Below are positions 10,187 to 21,721 of a stretch of DNA of 27,830 nucleotides, piece by piece. Numbering within the stretch: position 1 is the stretch's first letter; each line of letters begins with the position of its first letter. The stretch covers positions 1-27,830 of the forward strand of contig JAYMSP010001903.1 of assembly GCA_036897095.1 (NCBI GenBank), in the 5' to 3' direction. The notes under the pieces are model-generated. The model searched no databases. It had not been told where the DNA came from and worked only from the letters and a program-made list of their open reading frames with translations. This stretch comes from Plantago elongata. Its lineage: Eukaryota > Streptophyta > Magnoliopsida > Lamiales > Plantaginaceae. Made by a program: the position numbers and the translations under genes.

Positions 10187-12393
10187 TTATTGGTTCTTGG
10201 TGTTTGGTGTTTCCTCTTGCCATGTTGCCTGCCACTGCCTGTCGTAAAACGTGGTTTCATCAATTAACTTCTTGACAGTTTCAATATCCTCGTTCTTCCT
10301 TATCAGTAACACTCCTGCTACAGCAACAAATAACAACGTTTTACAGAAGAAGTTGCCCATTTGATCGACGAGACCTACTCCAGTCAGACTATCAACAAAA
10401 TACGCCATGAAGAACCCCACCATTGCTGCACGTCCTGTATCCAGTAACATTGCAACGTTAGATGACAAATAAAATTTGGATAAATACAAAAAGACTCGGT
10501 AATGGATACAAAAACACTAGACCCTGTGTTTCAGTTTTCCAGAACATGTTACCCCGTTTGAAAACGGAGTTAATGGACGAATTTGTGCAAGAACTTTACT
10601 GAAAAGTTTAAGAAAGTAGTTGAATGTGCAAACCATTGAGCAATTCCGCTTCAGGAAGATGAAATCTTTTCACCCATGCCCACCAGGGAATAATGGACGT
10701 ATCGAAAACAATAGGTTCTTCATTACTCGATGACTGAGGATTGTCTTCCATCCATTTCCTCCTCTTTACCTCTACAGAAGTTTTGCCAAATAGCCATAAA
10801 CCAGGAGTATCAGCATATATTTGAAGAATGCATAGGTATCAGAATGTTGGAATAATCATTAGATTGTAGAGCAACAACAAGCATGAAATAGTCATCTCCG
10901 TGATAGCCAGTGATATGCTTAGACACATAAATGCATGCTAACGCTCATTTAAGATAAGGAAAAGGCTGCAGAAGATACATTCCAAGTAGATGCATCTTGT
11001 CTTTACTAAATGCTACTCCCTCCGTCCCAGAACAAATGTTCATTTGCTTTTGGACATGGAGTTTAATGTGCAGTGTAAAATGTTGTGGGACAAGTACACA
11101 TGGGGTGTAAATGAGTTCAAAAATGTTGATAAAAATAGAAACATGACATTTGTAGTGGGACGTATATAAAAGGAATACAAGACATTTGTTCTGGGACGAA
11201 GGGAGTATTATTCTGAAAGAGTTGCATCCTGTGTGATGCATTTTCAGTGAAACAAAATTCTTACGATAGATTATTAGGAAAAAGCAGATGTTATGTTTTT
11301 CCGACAACTTAATGAAATTCCTTGCCACACTAATGCAAACTTACATCACAAGACACCAGGTAAATCGTAATTACCTTTTTCCTAATATATGCATACATGA
11401 AAAACTGGTTTATTTTTATTTTGTAAGACTTACTCATCTGAATATTTCAGTCCAAGAGACAAACACCTGTAAGCATACAAAACCTAACACGTGAATTGAT
11501 TCTGGTGCAAAGCATACATTTAAAATCCAATCATCATACAAAATCTATCTTTTTCCACACCATATATGTTACTAGAATGGGGAATACCAGTGAAATTTGA
11601 GTAAAAATGAATAAAACATTCGTCTAGCCTCAATGTATAGAGGGTTTCAACATTTTCAAGTAATGCTTTTACATCCAGATGCTATAGAACGAAACACATA
11701 TTCAGCCAATTTCATCAAATCAATAACATAAACATCCTGATTTTACTTCCGGCAATGTTAACATTTCAGGCAATGTTAACATTTCAGCAGAACTTTTTGG
11801 GGATTCAATGTGAATCAATTTATCACAGCATACTACCTCCAGGCTAAGTCTAACAAATTACATTCTGCTTCGTAACTATCAGGAACCATCTAGTTCAGTT
11901 GACACTAGAGTAAAGTTATTGTTACACATTTGGGGTTCAAGTCTCCTCAAAAACGTATAGATAACTTATATAGAGACGGACATATAACTCAAACCAATAT
12001 GTTATTAATCAAAACCGAAGAGTGAGTAAGCATATTACCAGCATCAATGACAGCATCCCAGTCAGTGGAACTACCATCTTTGGCAAATTGCTTGATATCC
12101 CAAGTCCCATCCACCCACCTAGTATCCTGAAAGCCACTGGAAATCTCCAACGACGGTGGAGTCCCATTTGAGATGACGGTGGTTGTTGTATCCTCGACGG
12201 GTGGTGGAGGAGCAGCAGTCACTCCAGATCCATTATCTGCAGAAGCAGACAATGGTTGTATCCTCTTTGTTGGACCCACAAGAGGATAGGTAGGAAGAGA
12301 CTTTCTGGTCAGATGGGAAGAGGAAGCAGCTTTGCCATGGGAGTAGTGGAGTGCTGCAAGTTTTGGAGAGAAAACCGCCGTACATGACGACAT
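10187..12393 (-). CDS. LIL3: Light-harvesting-like protein 3, chloroplastic
   Basis: LIL3 is a thylakoid protein of the extended LHC family. It is known to bind and stabilise geranylgeranyl reductase (CHLP), and so supports phytylation of chlorophyll and tocopherol. Exons (minus): 12393-12039, 10771-10634, 10434-10187; 741 nt, 246 residues plus TAA. The first ~45 residues ([20 protein letters not shown]...) are Ser/Thr-rich and basic, as expected of a chloroplast transit peptide. A Pro/Thr-rich linker follows. Exon 2 carries [11 protein letters not shown] and [10 protein letters not shown]. Exon 3 continues [20 protein letters not shown], so the LHC chlorophyll-binding motif ExxNGRxAM spans the last splice junction. 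A second hydrophobic stretch ([15 protein letters not shown]) follows. Length fits the Arabidopsis paralogues (about 260 aa). An AATAAA overlaps the stop codon and could serve polyadenylation. Intron 1 (1.27 kb) holds a Stowaway MITE. The gene looks intact. Confidence 0.97.
11016..11205. mobile_element. Intact-looking Stowaway MITE in LIL3 intron 1
   Basis: A 190 bp element with near-perfect terminal inverted repeats. Left TACTCCCTCCGTCCCAGAAC (continuing AAATGT) matches the reverse complement of the right end with one mismatch in 26 bases. It is flanked by TA dinucleotides at 11014-11015 and 11206-11207, the Stowaway (Tc1/mariner) target duplication. It has no coding capacity. The strong end similarity suggests a fairly recent insertion. 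Confidence 0.93.
11751..11786. repeat. 18 bp tandem duplication in LIL3 intron 1
   Basis: GGCAATGTTAACATTTCA occurs twice in direct tandem with no mismatch, indicating a very recent small duplication. Confidence 0.95.
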
Positions 12394-13889
12394 TCTTCAA
12401 TCTTCTTCTTCTTCTTCCCTTGGCTTGCCGGTGAATGGATGGATGGAGAGTGATGTACTAACGATAGAATCGATAGTCGATAATCTCTCTCTCCCCATCG
12501 TTTTTTATAATTCCAATTATCAACTGTATATTGTATAATATTAATTTTTTGTTATTTTTAACGAATATTCATTAAATTTAATTGAATGAAATTGAGCTGA
12601 ATTAAAGTATAAATTATAAATATACGGAATTAAACAGAATTTAAGTTGAAGAGAATATCTACTCTCTATGTAATGAGTTCATCTTCTCACAAAATTGAAC
12701 ATAAATTTTAATAATAAAGTAAAAAAAATATAAAGAGATTTTAATAAAGTATGAAAAATTCATTAACTTTAGTTTAAATTTATTCAGTTAAATCGAATTC
12801 AACTTAGTAGTTAATTCATATTAGCTCTTTTTAGATATATATTATACTACTACAATTCAATTCAGTTCAGCATTTTAAGTTATATTTTATACCACAATTC
12901 AATTCAATTACATTTAAATGAAGAGAAGCCTAAACCGTTCCGTAAATTATTGACATGAATAGAGTGTTGTCTAGCTACAGACTCCTGGTGAGATTGGAGG
13001 CTGACCAGGTCGGCCAGCTTCTAAGTTCACCACACAATCATTGTATGGTCGGTTTTTGTCATTTTCGAATAGTTTTTACTTCTTCTTTTTTTTATATTTT
13101 TATTAATTTAAAAATATACTAATATCTAAATCTACATAATATAAGTAAGTAACAATTAACAAATATAAATATCAAATTAAAATATAAAAATATTTGTATA
13201 TATGTCATTATCAATATAATATGACTAATGATTGTACTTTATTAATTTTTGTTATAATATAATACCATATATATACTATACAATTATATATTTTTGAATA
13301 GGTCATAATTTAAAATTTTATTTTAAAATGGAACTAATTATTTTTATCAATCGAAAAAATCTGATGATATAAAAAACATGTACTATGTTTGGTAAACCAG
13401 TACTGCGTTTAACATTTCTTGACATAGTTTGCAACTATAAATCCACTGTCATGTTACTTTACTTGGTCACTTTCACCATTGAACTTCAAAATTTTCAAAG
13501 AGGTATACAACTTTAAATCTTAAAACCGGATTAAAAACATCTAAAATTCACACAATTCAAAGGTTTTAATTCTATACCAATCACTCCATAATATTTTAAA
13601 TCTTATTACTCTTAGCATCTTGAATATGATCATGAGTAACAGCACCAAACTTTGCCAAACAAAAGTTGCTGCTATATTTGTTAAGTAGACATGAGAACAA
13701 ATTTGTACGTAAAACTGTAAGAGAACCAAGTCTGGTGACGAATTCCAGGAAAAATCCACAACTGTGAAGGAATATTATACACAAGATTATATGATGCAAA
13801 AATCTCGAAGTCCTTCTCCAGGTCTATTTAGTTCAGTGCAAGCAGAGCTTCTAATTGCATCTATTTGCAGACCTTTGGTCTTCAGGTGA
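12394..13889. other. AT-rich spacer between LIL3 start and the SEC12-like gene 3' end
   Basis: 1.5 kb holding the LIL3 promoter side and the 3' flank of the next gene. The part at 12560-12940 is rich in phrases such as CAATTCAATTCAGTTCAG and GAATTAAACAGAATT, like the small GAACTGAAC-type MITE at 19594-19720, and may be a relative of it. Nothing coding is seen. Confidence 0.55.
12400..12419. repeat. (GAA)n / (CTT)n tract in the LIL3 leader
   Basis: On the coding strand the stretch just before the LIL3 start codon reads as a run of GAA units, a common plant 5' leader feature. A short GA-rich run (CTCTCTCTC on the plus strand, about 12485-12493) lies further upstream and may be part of the core promoter. 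Confidence 0.7.
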
Positions 13890-16800
13890 TTAAATTTTTG
13901 CTCTCAGCATAACATACCAAACCCCTACAGCTATCAGCAGTACAATGATGAAAAAAATCACCTGAAAGCTAGTTCCTGTTCCTGCAAAGTCAAATGAAAT
14001 TGCACGTTCAGGAAGGATAATTGACACTTGATTATAGACTTATAGTTGATGCATCTGACTTATTGTGTAATGGAAGTCATCCTAGTTTATTACAAATAGG
14101 CGACACTCGAAGTTAATGAAGATACAAAATGCGTGGCTCATTCCAATGATCCAAATACATTAAACCCAGAAAATCACTAGTCCCTATTTTGCTCAGGTGA
14201 GAAAAGGCAAATGTTTTAGCATTACACTCCAAAGAACAGTGTGTTAAGTGCTCACAAGTGTGCATCACCATGATAATACTGCAAAATGTTTCCGGATGCA
14301 GAAAGGGATTTTCTAAAATAAGATCCTAAGAATAAAATTTCATCATTGGTGACGTGCTTTATCGCAGGTGAAACATATAATGTCATGTTTCAAATTAAGC
14401 ATTAACCAAGGAAAACCCCTACACTTCAACCCTTTGGTTGGTTATTTTTGCAAGACGTACGACATCTGAAGTCTGCGTGAGAAGCCCTGCAATTTCAAGA
14501 TTGGATCCTCCCGATGATAGATCTAAATAATTGCTACATCTAACAATTTACTTGATAGCTTACTGAAAGAAACAAAAGACAAAACAAATCTACTGATGTC
14601 CTGTTGGAATTATGACAGTCAAACTGGTATTGCAACTAATGAGATAGATACATGCAACTTTCAGTGCAGTTTCCCTATGGACTGTGTAATAATTAAGCAA
14701 AGAAGATAATATTTAAGATACAAAAGAAGGAAAGAGGTCATACCATCCTTCTTATCTCTGATCAACGTGACCCTTGAACTGGCATCTAGGGAAGCAGATA
14801 GCAAAGCACTGTTGAAGTCTCAGGCTATCAGTTATGTTTGGTGCATTATAAATCTGCTTTGGCATAAAGACATACAATAAAAGACTTCTTTACCTTGAAT
14901 CTGGTGAGAATGCCAATGCTGTTACCAGGCCCATATGTGCTCCTTTCAAAGTACTCTGCACCCGCATACTGCGGGAACTTAGAATCACAATATCCCCTTG
15001 AATTGTTCCACTGCATAATTACCCATTGAGGGAGGTGAAGTTAATTAATATCTTCATCAACTGCACGTCTAATTTAAGCACAATCACGTAATAAACATTC
15101 TGCATCAAAGGCGCCATGCATTTTGTCGGGAAATTTTTTTCCAGTCAAAGGTTTATATCGAAAGAAAAGGAGAAAATATATCCCCACGTGCTTACACAGC
15201 GAGCAGCTTCCCATCAGGTGACACGCTGAAGGCAGAAATAGGATCCTTGACAACATGTTTTGAGCTTTTCCTCTTCCACGAAGTAGCATCCCACATTATA
15301 ATAAAACCACCTCTATCTGTGAAAATGAACCAGCATTTGAGTGCTCTTGCAAGAAATTTCCGTGTATAAAACATGAGTTGATGGAAGATAACTAACCCCG
15401 CATTGCTGTAGTATAAAGGACTTGATCTGAGTCGGTAGTTTGCGAGAATCGGCAAAATCCAAGAATCTCATCCTGGAGCAGGTTAATAAATATTAGGAAG
15501 AATAGAAACTCGGGTACATGCAACTACAAATGCAATAATCTGGTAACTCTGCTGGAAAACGTGGTAGAACGCATTCAGGAAAGAAAATCAACGAATATTA
15601 ATCAGACAATCTGCTCAAAAGGAACAAAAACCTGAAAAGGTATTAAATGTTGAGGAAGCAAGACAACAATGAACATTCACAAAGGTAACGCATTCAACAT
15701 TTTTATACATGCAAAATAAAATAATTACGTTTTCTCTAGGCAGAGTTGCAATAGCTGCTGATGTTGAGACATTCCAAACCCTCCCAGGGCCACTTCCCAG
15801 AGAGACAAGAAGCTTCCCATCCCAGCTGCAAGATAACAAAAAATTTGAGTAAAAACTCCATTGCCTGTTCGATTTACTTACAAAGTATATCACACTTAAT
15901 TGCACAGTTTCATCTTTTTAGGTTACCTAAAATCTAAATCCTTCACAGAAGAATGAGCCTTCTCCTCATCTAGAAAAGGCTCCATGGTTGGCCATTTAAA
16001 GCCCCTTAGCTTGCCATCCTGTAGTTAACCCGATAAAAGTCAATCAAAAGAATCCAGTATTCCACTTGCATGTCGGGGCAGTATTAAAGTTTAAATTAAT
16101 GGACAAATATACATACACATGGTTCTCTGGATATATATCTTATAACAAAAGAAACAGCTTGTAAATTGAAAAAAAAATAAATAAATAAATAAAACCTGAC
16201 ATCACGACTATTATTTTCCTAGAATTTTGTGATAAATATATATAGAATTCAGCATACTGATTAAGAACTAAAAGCTCCATAACACACAACATTAGCACTT
16301 GCTGGTATTGTTATTGTATTCAAACAGTTACTGCAGTATAGCTCAAGTTGAAACAAGCCATCTTTAATAAACCGGAACATGAGTTAGATGCCAATCATAT
16401 CATAATGACTTAAAGTTTACCTCTCCACCAACAGCTAGTAAATTTCCTTCTTTACAAAAAGTCATTGCTAATTGCTGTCCAACATCTTCCAATCGATCGA
16501 GTACTTTCTCAGATGATTTCAGATTCAATGTACGATTGTGTCCTTCTGTCACTGCTTCCCATTCAAACCATCTACACCACACAACAGAGAGTAGTAATTT
16601 ACAAGTGATATCTGCCAATTATTATGATAGAGTTGCAGCTAAAAGAGGAGTGATAGCTATACAATGCAATCGTAAAACTTTTGGGTCAATTTGCTCGTAT
16701 CACATAAATAAATCAGGTCTCCCAATCCAAATGATCATGTATCATGTAATAAACTGCAACTATTGCCAAAATACCTATAACTTTATATTATGATTTTGGT

Positions 16801-18626
16801 AATCCAAGGGACTGATACTTCGTCTTAGATATATAACTTCCACAACACTTCCACTTCGGAAACTGACCTCAAAGACACTAATCAAATCAACATGGATATA
16901 TGATATGGATTGGAAGAAATATATAATAAAGCCAACAGAAAGCGACCCGGTGCCGTTATAAGAATCCTAACTGACAGGAGAAGAAATACACACAATGAAC
17001 TCCACAGGAAGAAGATTGCACAGCTTAATACCAATAGAACCTTGTTCAAGATGTAATTAAAAAGCCTACAGAGTACAGAATATATTAATAGCAGAAAACC
17101 AATGTAGGTTGAAATGTCCACAATGTCAAATTTAGGGAAAATTTATGTTAACAAACACATAATATCACATGGTTTTCTCGGTTTCTCCCACAAACTCACG
17201 GACAAATTGATACCTTTAAGACTTTCAAATTCAATCTTAGGGCTCATAATTGCTGGTTTATAACTCATAAGTAACTCCTGAGCTCAAAAATTTCTTAACT
17301 AATGTATGAATTGCAGGAAAATAAGTCTTGTAATTGAAGCATAATAAGGGCAATATGTACCTGCAACTGCAAGGCAAAGAACAAATAACTCCTTCCCCTC
17401 CCGGATGCACAGCAATTCTGTATGGCAAGTCACTGCCAGTTCCAAGTCTTGCCACCTATGCACATACAACCATGCCTAAAGTTAAACACCAACGACAATA
17501 TTGGCACAACCAAAATACTTTGTGGATTTTCCTGCACTAATGGCACAACAACATAAATCTACACTCCCAGGATGCCTTCTCATTCGACATTTGATCAAGA
17601 GCATGCAGTATTTGACAAGCAACCCTTCCTAGTAAATCTATCACAAAGCAAAATTTACGTCAATCAAGATATATGCATAGTATATCCTGCCAGTAATAGA
17701 ATTAGAACAGCTTTAACTAACTCATTAGAAGAGGTTAATAAGTCCTATATCCTCCCCTTTTCTCAGTTCACCAAGCAGGTACGCTCAGTGTGATTACACA
17801 AGCAATGGATCTACCCGAACAAAAACAGAACAAAACAACTCCATCCATTTTGTTAGTAACACCATATTACATCATATATGGTCTTTTGTTAGTCGCACTA
17901 AGAACAAAACAACTCCGTCTATTCCCCTTGCTATAAATTTCATTTTGATTTATCCTCCCTTGTAAAATACTAGTACATTATATCTTACCATTTTATCTCC
18001 GAATTACAACTATATCAATAGAATAATACCAATAGTACTGATGCCTATTTATGATGATCTTCTTCTTATGTACTTAGATGTCTGTGTTAATACATTCGAA
18101 ACTTCTAGTCCTATTAACAATTTTCACAAACAAACACAATCTACAGATCTACCTAGAAGCTTCTAACATGTCCAGATCACAATCAAACTCAGAACATCAC
18201 TATTGCAGTTAGACAAAAAAATTAAAAAACAACTTATCAGCTATAGATCGTTAACAGAGATCCCCAAACAGCAAAATTATAACCTCCAACTCTCCAAACA
18301 CACAATTCAAGCTAAAATCAGAGAAATGGCAAGTAAAACAATTCGAAACACAGTTAATCTGATCACGGCACAGGACTATTCGATTACAAGAGACTTACAG
18401 GCTCATCAGGTAGAGCATTGGAATCGGAATCGAATGCAGAGAGAAGAAGAGCGTTGGGAATACCGCTGCTGCCTTCTCCACCACCTCCGGCAAGGACAAC
18501 GTGTGGGATGACGGCGGACTCTTCGTCGCCTTTGGAATCCGCCGCCAGTAAAGACGGTGGAACCCACGCCGCACCGTACAGAGGGACGCCATACTTCCGG
18601 CAGCTGCGATCGTTAACGTTTGCCAT
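13890..18626 (-). CDS. SEC12-like WD40 membrane protein (STL/PHF1 family)
   Basis: Member of the plant SEC12-like group (STL1P, STL2P/AtSEC12, PHF1), ER proteins that promote Sar1 loading for COPII vesicles or, in PHF1, ER exit of phosphate transporters. Exons (minus): 18626-18399, 17455-17361, 16571-16421, 16018-15927, 15825-15729, 15472-15397, 15316-15196, 15010-14894, 14808-14744, 13981-13890; 1134 nt, 377 residues. MANVNDRSCRKYGVPLYGAA starts the protein. AGGGGEGSSGIPN (46-58) sits where yeast Sec12 has its catalytic K-loop. WD40 blades follow (e.g. VGGEDGKLRGFKWP, DFSWDGKLLVSLGSG, FSVSPDGKLLAVGT, LAFSPDSRALLSASLD). The C-terminus is one membrane helix (FQVIFFIIVLLIAVGVWYVM) and a short basic tail, giving a cytosolic propeller anchored in the ER. 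The N-terminus resembles STL2P more than PHF1, but I could not align them, so no symbol is given. It looks intact. Confidence 0.93.
16171..16194. repeat. (AAAT)n microsatellite in an intron of the SEC12-like gene
   Basis: An A-run followed by four AAAT units within intron 3, a simple sequence repeat. Confidence 0.8.
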
Positions 18627-18870
18627 TGCTACTGCTGCTCAGATCTTAGAGTGAGGTCAATCTAACTCTGCTATAACCGTAACTAATTATCGAATTGGAT
18701 AACACGAACTCTTGCGGTAAATCATACAAAACACATCGGTTTTACGGAGACTTACATGTGATACCGAACACATACGGAGAATTACATGATACCAACATCC
18801 TATGCAAAAAAATAAAATTCAATTTCAATTGAAAACCGCTAGTCAAATTTTATACCAATCAATCACTTAT

Positions 18871-19455
18871 TGTAAGGACCCGATGAAGACTTATATCGTA
18901 AGGACCCCACCACTACTTGCTTGTTAAGCATTCCATCACTTCATATGACATTATGACATTGTTTTCTTTGGGTCGGAATCCACACGAATTTGATTTATAT
19001 TTCTCCAAAAGGATTCAGGTGCTCTATATATATACCCTCCGTTTTCCTTACAAGTGATGCGGGATTGGATATTACAATCTACCCTTAAAATTCTCGACAT
19101 CCTCGTCGAGCTTTAGAGGTGGCCCCTACGGGTTCAAGAGTTGGCTCTCAACGTCCATACAATGTAGCACTATGTCCTGCATGGCACTTAGTTCCCGCAA
19201 TTCCAGATAGTCCCGCTCCAATATCATTTGTAACTACCTGGACCATTTATCGGGCCGAGACCCGACCCGTTGGCTTGGCAAGGTTACGCATAATTCTCCC
19301 ACCACTCGGTATGATATTGTCTGTTTTTAGTCGGAACTCGCACGAATTTGTTTTTTGGTTTCCCAAAAAGAACTCAAACCATGAGAAAGTGGTGATTTGC
19401 ATATATACCTTACATCCCTTCCACTCACAATCAATGTAGGATGTTGGGTATTACA
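18871..19455 (-). mobile_element. Complete TRIM (terminal-repeat retrotransposon in miniature)
   Basis: Two diverged terminal repeats, 18871-19076 (206 bp) and 19229-19455 (227 bp), each begin TGTAA and end ATTACA. They share phrases such as GACATTGT / GATATTGT, GTCGGAA and CACACGAATTTG / CGCACGAATTTG. They flank only ~150 bp. On the minus strand a primer binding site resembling the initiator-tRNA-Met complement (read near 19215-19226) abuts one repeat, and a purine tract (AAGGGTAGA, 19079-19087) abuts the other. The whole is bounded by a perfect 5 bp duplication, CTTAT, at 18866-18870 and 19456-19460. It is non-coding and structurally whole, but old, since the two repeats differ at many positions. 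It lies about 245 bp upstream of the SEC12-like start codon. Confidence 0.85.
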
Positions 19456-19593
19456 CTTATGGTATTTATACTGATTCATGAATTAAGATTTAATAAGCTT
19501 TTTTAGCCAAGTTAGAAACGGTAGCCAAACTGAACTGAACTAAACTAATCAAGTAAGCGTCCCATTACCATGTCGAAGTGAAAGACAACTAAT

Positions 19594-19720
19594 AAAGTTG
19601 TGTTATCTTCAACTTAAGTTTATTGAACTGAACTGAACTGAACTGAAGTAAGATATAAATTATAACTAAGCCAAACTGAACTGAACTGAAGTGATTTTCA
19701 GTCGAAGATAACACATCCTA
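19594..19720. mobile_element. Tiny TIR MITE with GAACT repeats
   Basis: The left end GTTGTGTTATCTTCAACTTA and the right end, read on the minus strand as GGATGTGTTATCTTCGACTG, are inverted repeats sharing TGTGTTATCTTC plus flanking matches. Between them are runs of GAACTGAACTGAAC in both halves. TA is present at both outer ends, which would suit a Tc1/mariner-type MITE. It is only about 125 bp and has no coding capacity. Similar GAACTGAAC-rich patches occur near 1190-1310 and 12560-12940. Confidence 0.6.
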
Positions 19721-19762
19721 AGCCCATTGTTCCCTTGTTTTGTTCCATAATTTATGACTAAT

Positions 19763-20469
19763 TAGGGGTGTGCATCAGTACGAATCCAAAAAACGATCCG
19801 GAAATCTGAAATCTGATTTGAACCGGGTCCGATTTGGTATCTTCAGATCGAATTTCGAATTAGCACTTTTTCCAATCGATCCGTGGATTTTTAGAAACCC
19901 TAGATCTGGCTTGTTCACTTTCACTCAATTCACTTCCAGTCTCCTCTCAAACAATCTTCACTCTTCTTCTCTTCATATACATCAACCATCATTAACAAAA
20001 TTTTAAACACCCAAAGTTTCAAGAATTTGAATTTAATAGATGGAGAAGGAAGTACCTTGTTGGCCCATTTGATGGCACTCTGGTCTAGACCTTCAATGAA
20101 CATGATTTTCTCTTGTTTTTCATTTACACACACAAAAACGTTTGATAGTGTGAAAATGGGTGAAACTGATGTGGACAGGCCGTCTTCACTCCACAGCCTT
20201 TCGCCGCCATCCCTCCTCAGCCGCATCCCCCCACCGCATTAATTTCTTCTCTAGTTTTGTTGGATTTGATTTTACAGTTTGGATAAATTATATTTATTTA
20301 AGAAAAAGCTGTAGGTTTTTTTATTAAATCCAAAAAAATCCGATCCGTTGTGGGATTGATTCGAATCCGATCCGAATTTTTTTCGTATTGAATAAAAAGT
20401 TACTATTCGGATCGGATCAATCCGAAATTCTAATTGGATTTGATCCGATCCGATCCATACACACCCATA
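19763..20469. mobile_element. Non-autonomous hAT-type element, 707 bp
   Basis: The left end TAGGGGTGTGCAT and the right end, read on the minus strand as TATGGGTGTGTAT, match at 11 of 13 positions and resemble the TAGGGGTG termini of plant hAT elements. Flanking octamers TGACTAAT (19755-19762) and CGACTAAT (20470-20477) match at 7 of 8, the hAT target-site size. Subterminal GATCCGATCC / GGATCGGATC repeats cluster near both ends. The middle (about 19930-20240) is less AT-rich and has an open frame on the minus strand, so it may hold a captured host fragment. A 9 bp reading of the duplication (GACTAATTA, perfect) would instead suggest Mutator, but the TIR fit is worse. Confidence 0.72.
19930..20226 (-). 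other. Open frame of 98 codons inside the hAT element (possible captured fragment)
   Basis: A minus-strand frame encodes MRLRRDGGERLWSEDGLS... and, further on, MFIEGLDQSAIKWANK directly followed by a donor-like GTACTTCC. The part up to WANK has mixed composition like a coding exon. The remainder is Lys/Ile-rich and looks like read-through into an AT-rich intron. I do not recognise the protein family. It may be a piece of host gene carried by the element or chance coding. Confidence 0.3.
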
Positions 20470-20477
20470 CGACTAAT

Positions 20478-21721
20478 TATAAGTGCTAGAGATAAATGTA
20501 CAAGTATTTGTATTTAGTTAGACTTGTGACTAAGTAGATAAAGTCATTACATATTGTAATCGTCTAGATGTAATTGAATAACTTGTGATAAACTATAGAA
20601 GATTGTATCATACTTATCAGCACGTAAAGTGTTCAACCAACTGAATCCTAATTTTATATACTTTTCGTGCTAAAAAGAAAAAGAAAAAGTTTTTTCTAGC
20701 TAGCCGCCATACCATAGAAAACCAAAAGGAAGCCTTCATCAATCCATCTCACCATCCGACTCAATAATGCTTCGTCCAAATTTGTATTAATTATTGATTT
20801 CTTCCTCAAACTTTAGGTTGGCAAAGGTTTCACACGACACACTATTACCTCGTCACGTAATCAAAATTCCTTGCCAATCTTTCTTAAATCGTATAGATCA
20901 TGTGATTACAATTAAAGAGGTATTGGTCATTGGTAAGTTTTTATTTATTTATTGATTCATCCATCCTTAATGAAATACAATATGTAATTAATGGTATGTC
21001 CCAAATTATTGAACATGTGATAGAAATCATCATAGACTCGAAGTGTACGAGAATTGATGATTGAGAATTTGTGAAATTCTAAAATAGTATGGAATAAGCA
21101 ACGGGAGTTGTTGGGATATATTATGTACACCCATATTTGACAATATTATTGATGGTGATGTAAAAGAGTGTGAAAAACCAACCGGAGTTACTGAATATAC
21201 CAAAACCACTTATGTTGTGAGACAGGTACTGGCGACGATATGCTAGAAATTAAAGCATACACTATATGTCATGCATCTCTAATATGATAATATAGTAGCA
21301 ATATTGTAAAAAGTAAAGGCATGTGTCATTGCTCTAGGAAAATATGACAATATAGGAGGCAACCGAAGCCAATATGATTGAATGACAATGTTGGATGATA
21401 TTGCATAAACACATCACTTCGACTACTTGTCAATGATTAAAAGCTTATATTAAATAAGTTTGGTGTGTCTCGTGAGATAGATATGATGAGCAACATAAAA
21501 TTATTAAAACATAAATGTTGTCATGAGCATTGGGGGGGGGGGGGGGTTTATATTACAAATGGTCAAATTTTATATATACTCTCTAGATATGGATTATGTC
21601 GGAAAGACATAACGAAAGTGTATGGTTTGATATTCACACATAAGAGTGTGTGTTCTCACGAAACTGTGCCCGAGCATATACTAGACTAAATTTATGTTAA
21701 AATTGATATGATTAGCTAGTC
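20478..21721. other. Gene-free stretch, probably decayed retroelement
   Basis: AT-rich DNA between the hAT element and the first recognisable copia segment. It contains an (AAAAAG)n run near 20668-20690 and a 15-G homopolymer at 21532-21546. The stretch from about 21000 on has the even composition of a decayed coding element and may be the left part of the copia remnant, but no domain could be read with confidence. Confidence 0.45.
21532..21546. repeat. G15 homopolymer
   Basis: Fifteen consecutive Gs in an otherwise AT-rich region. This is unusual for plant nuclear DNA, and its length is suspect in any assembly. Confidence 0.9.

Noticed and set aside
10945-11328. A 127-codon minus-strand gene
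   Set aside because: It lies within LIL3 intron 1 and runs through the Stowaway MITE; chance open frame.
19119-19439. A 106-codon plus-strand gene
   Set aside because: It spans the internal region and one terminal repeat of the TRIM and has no protein-like features.
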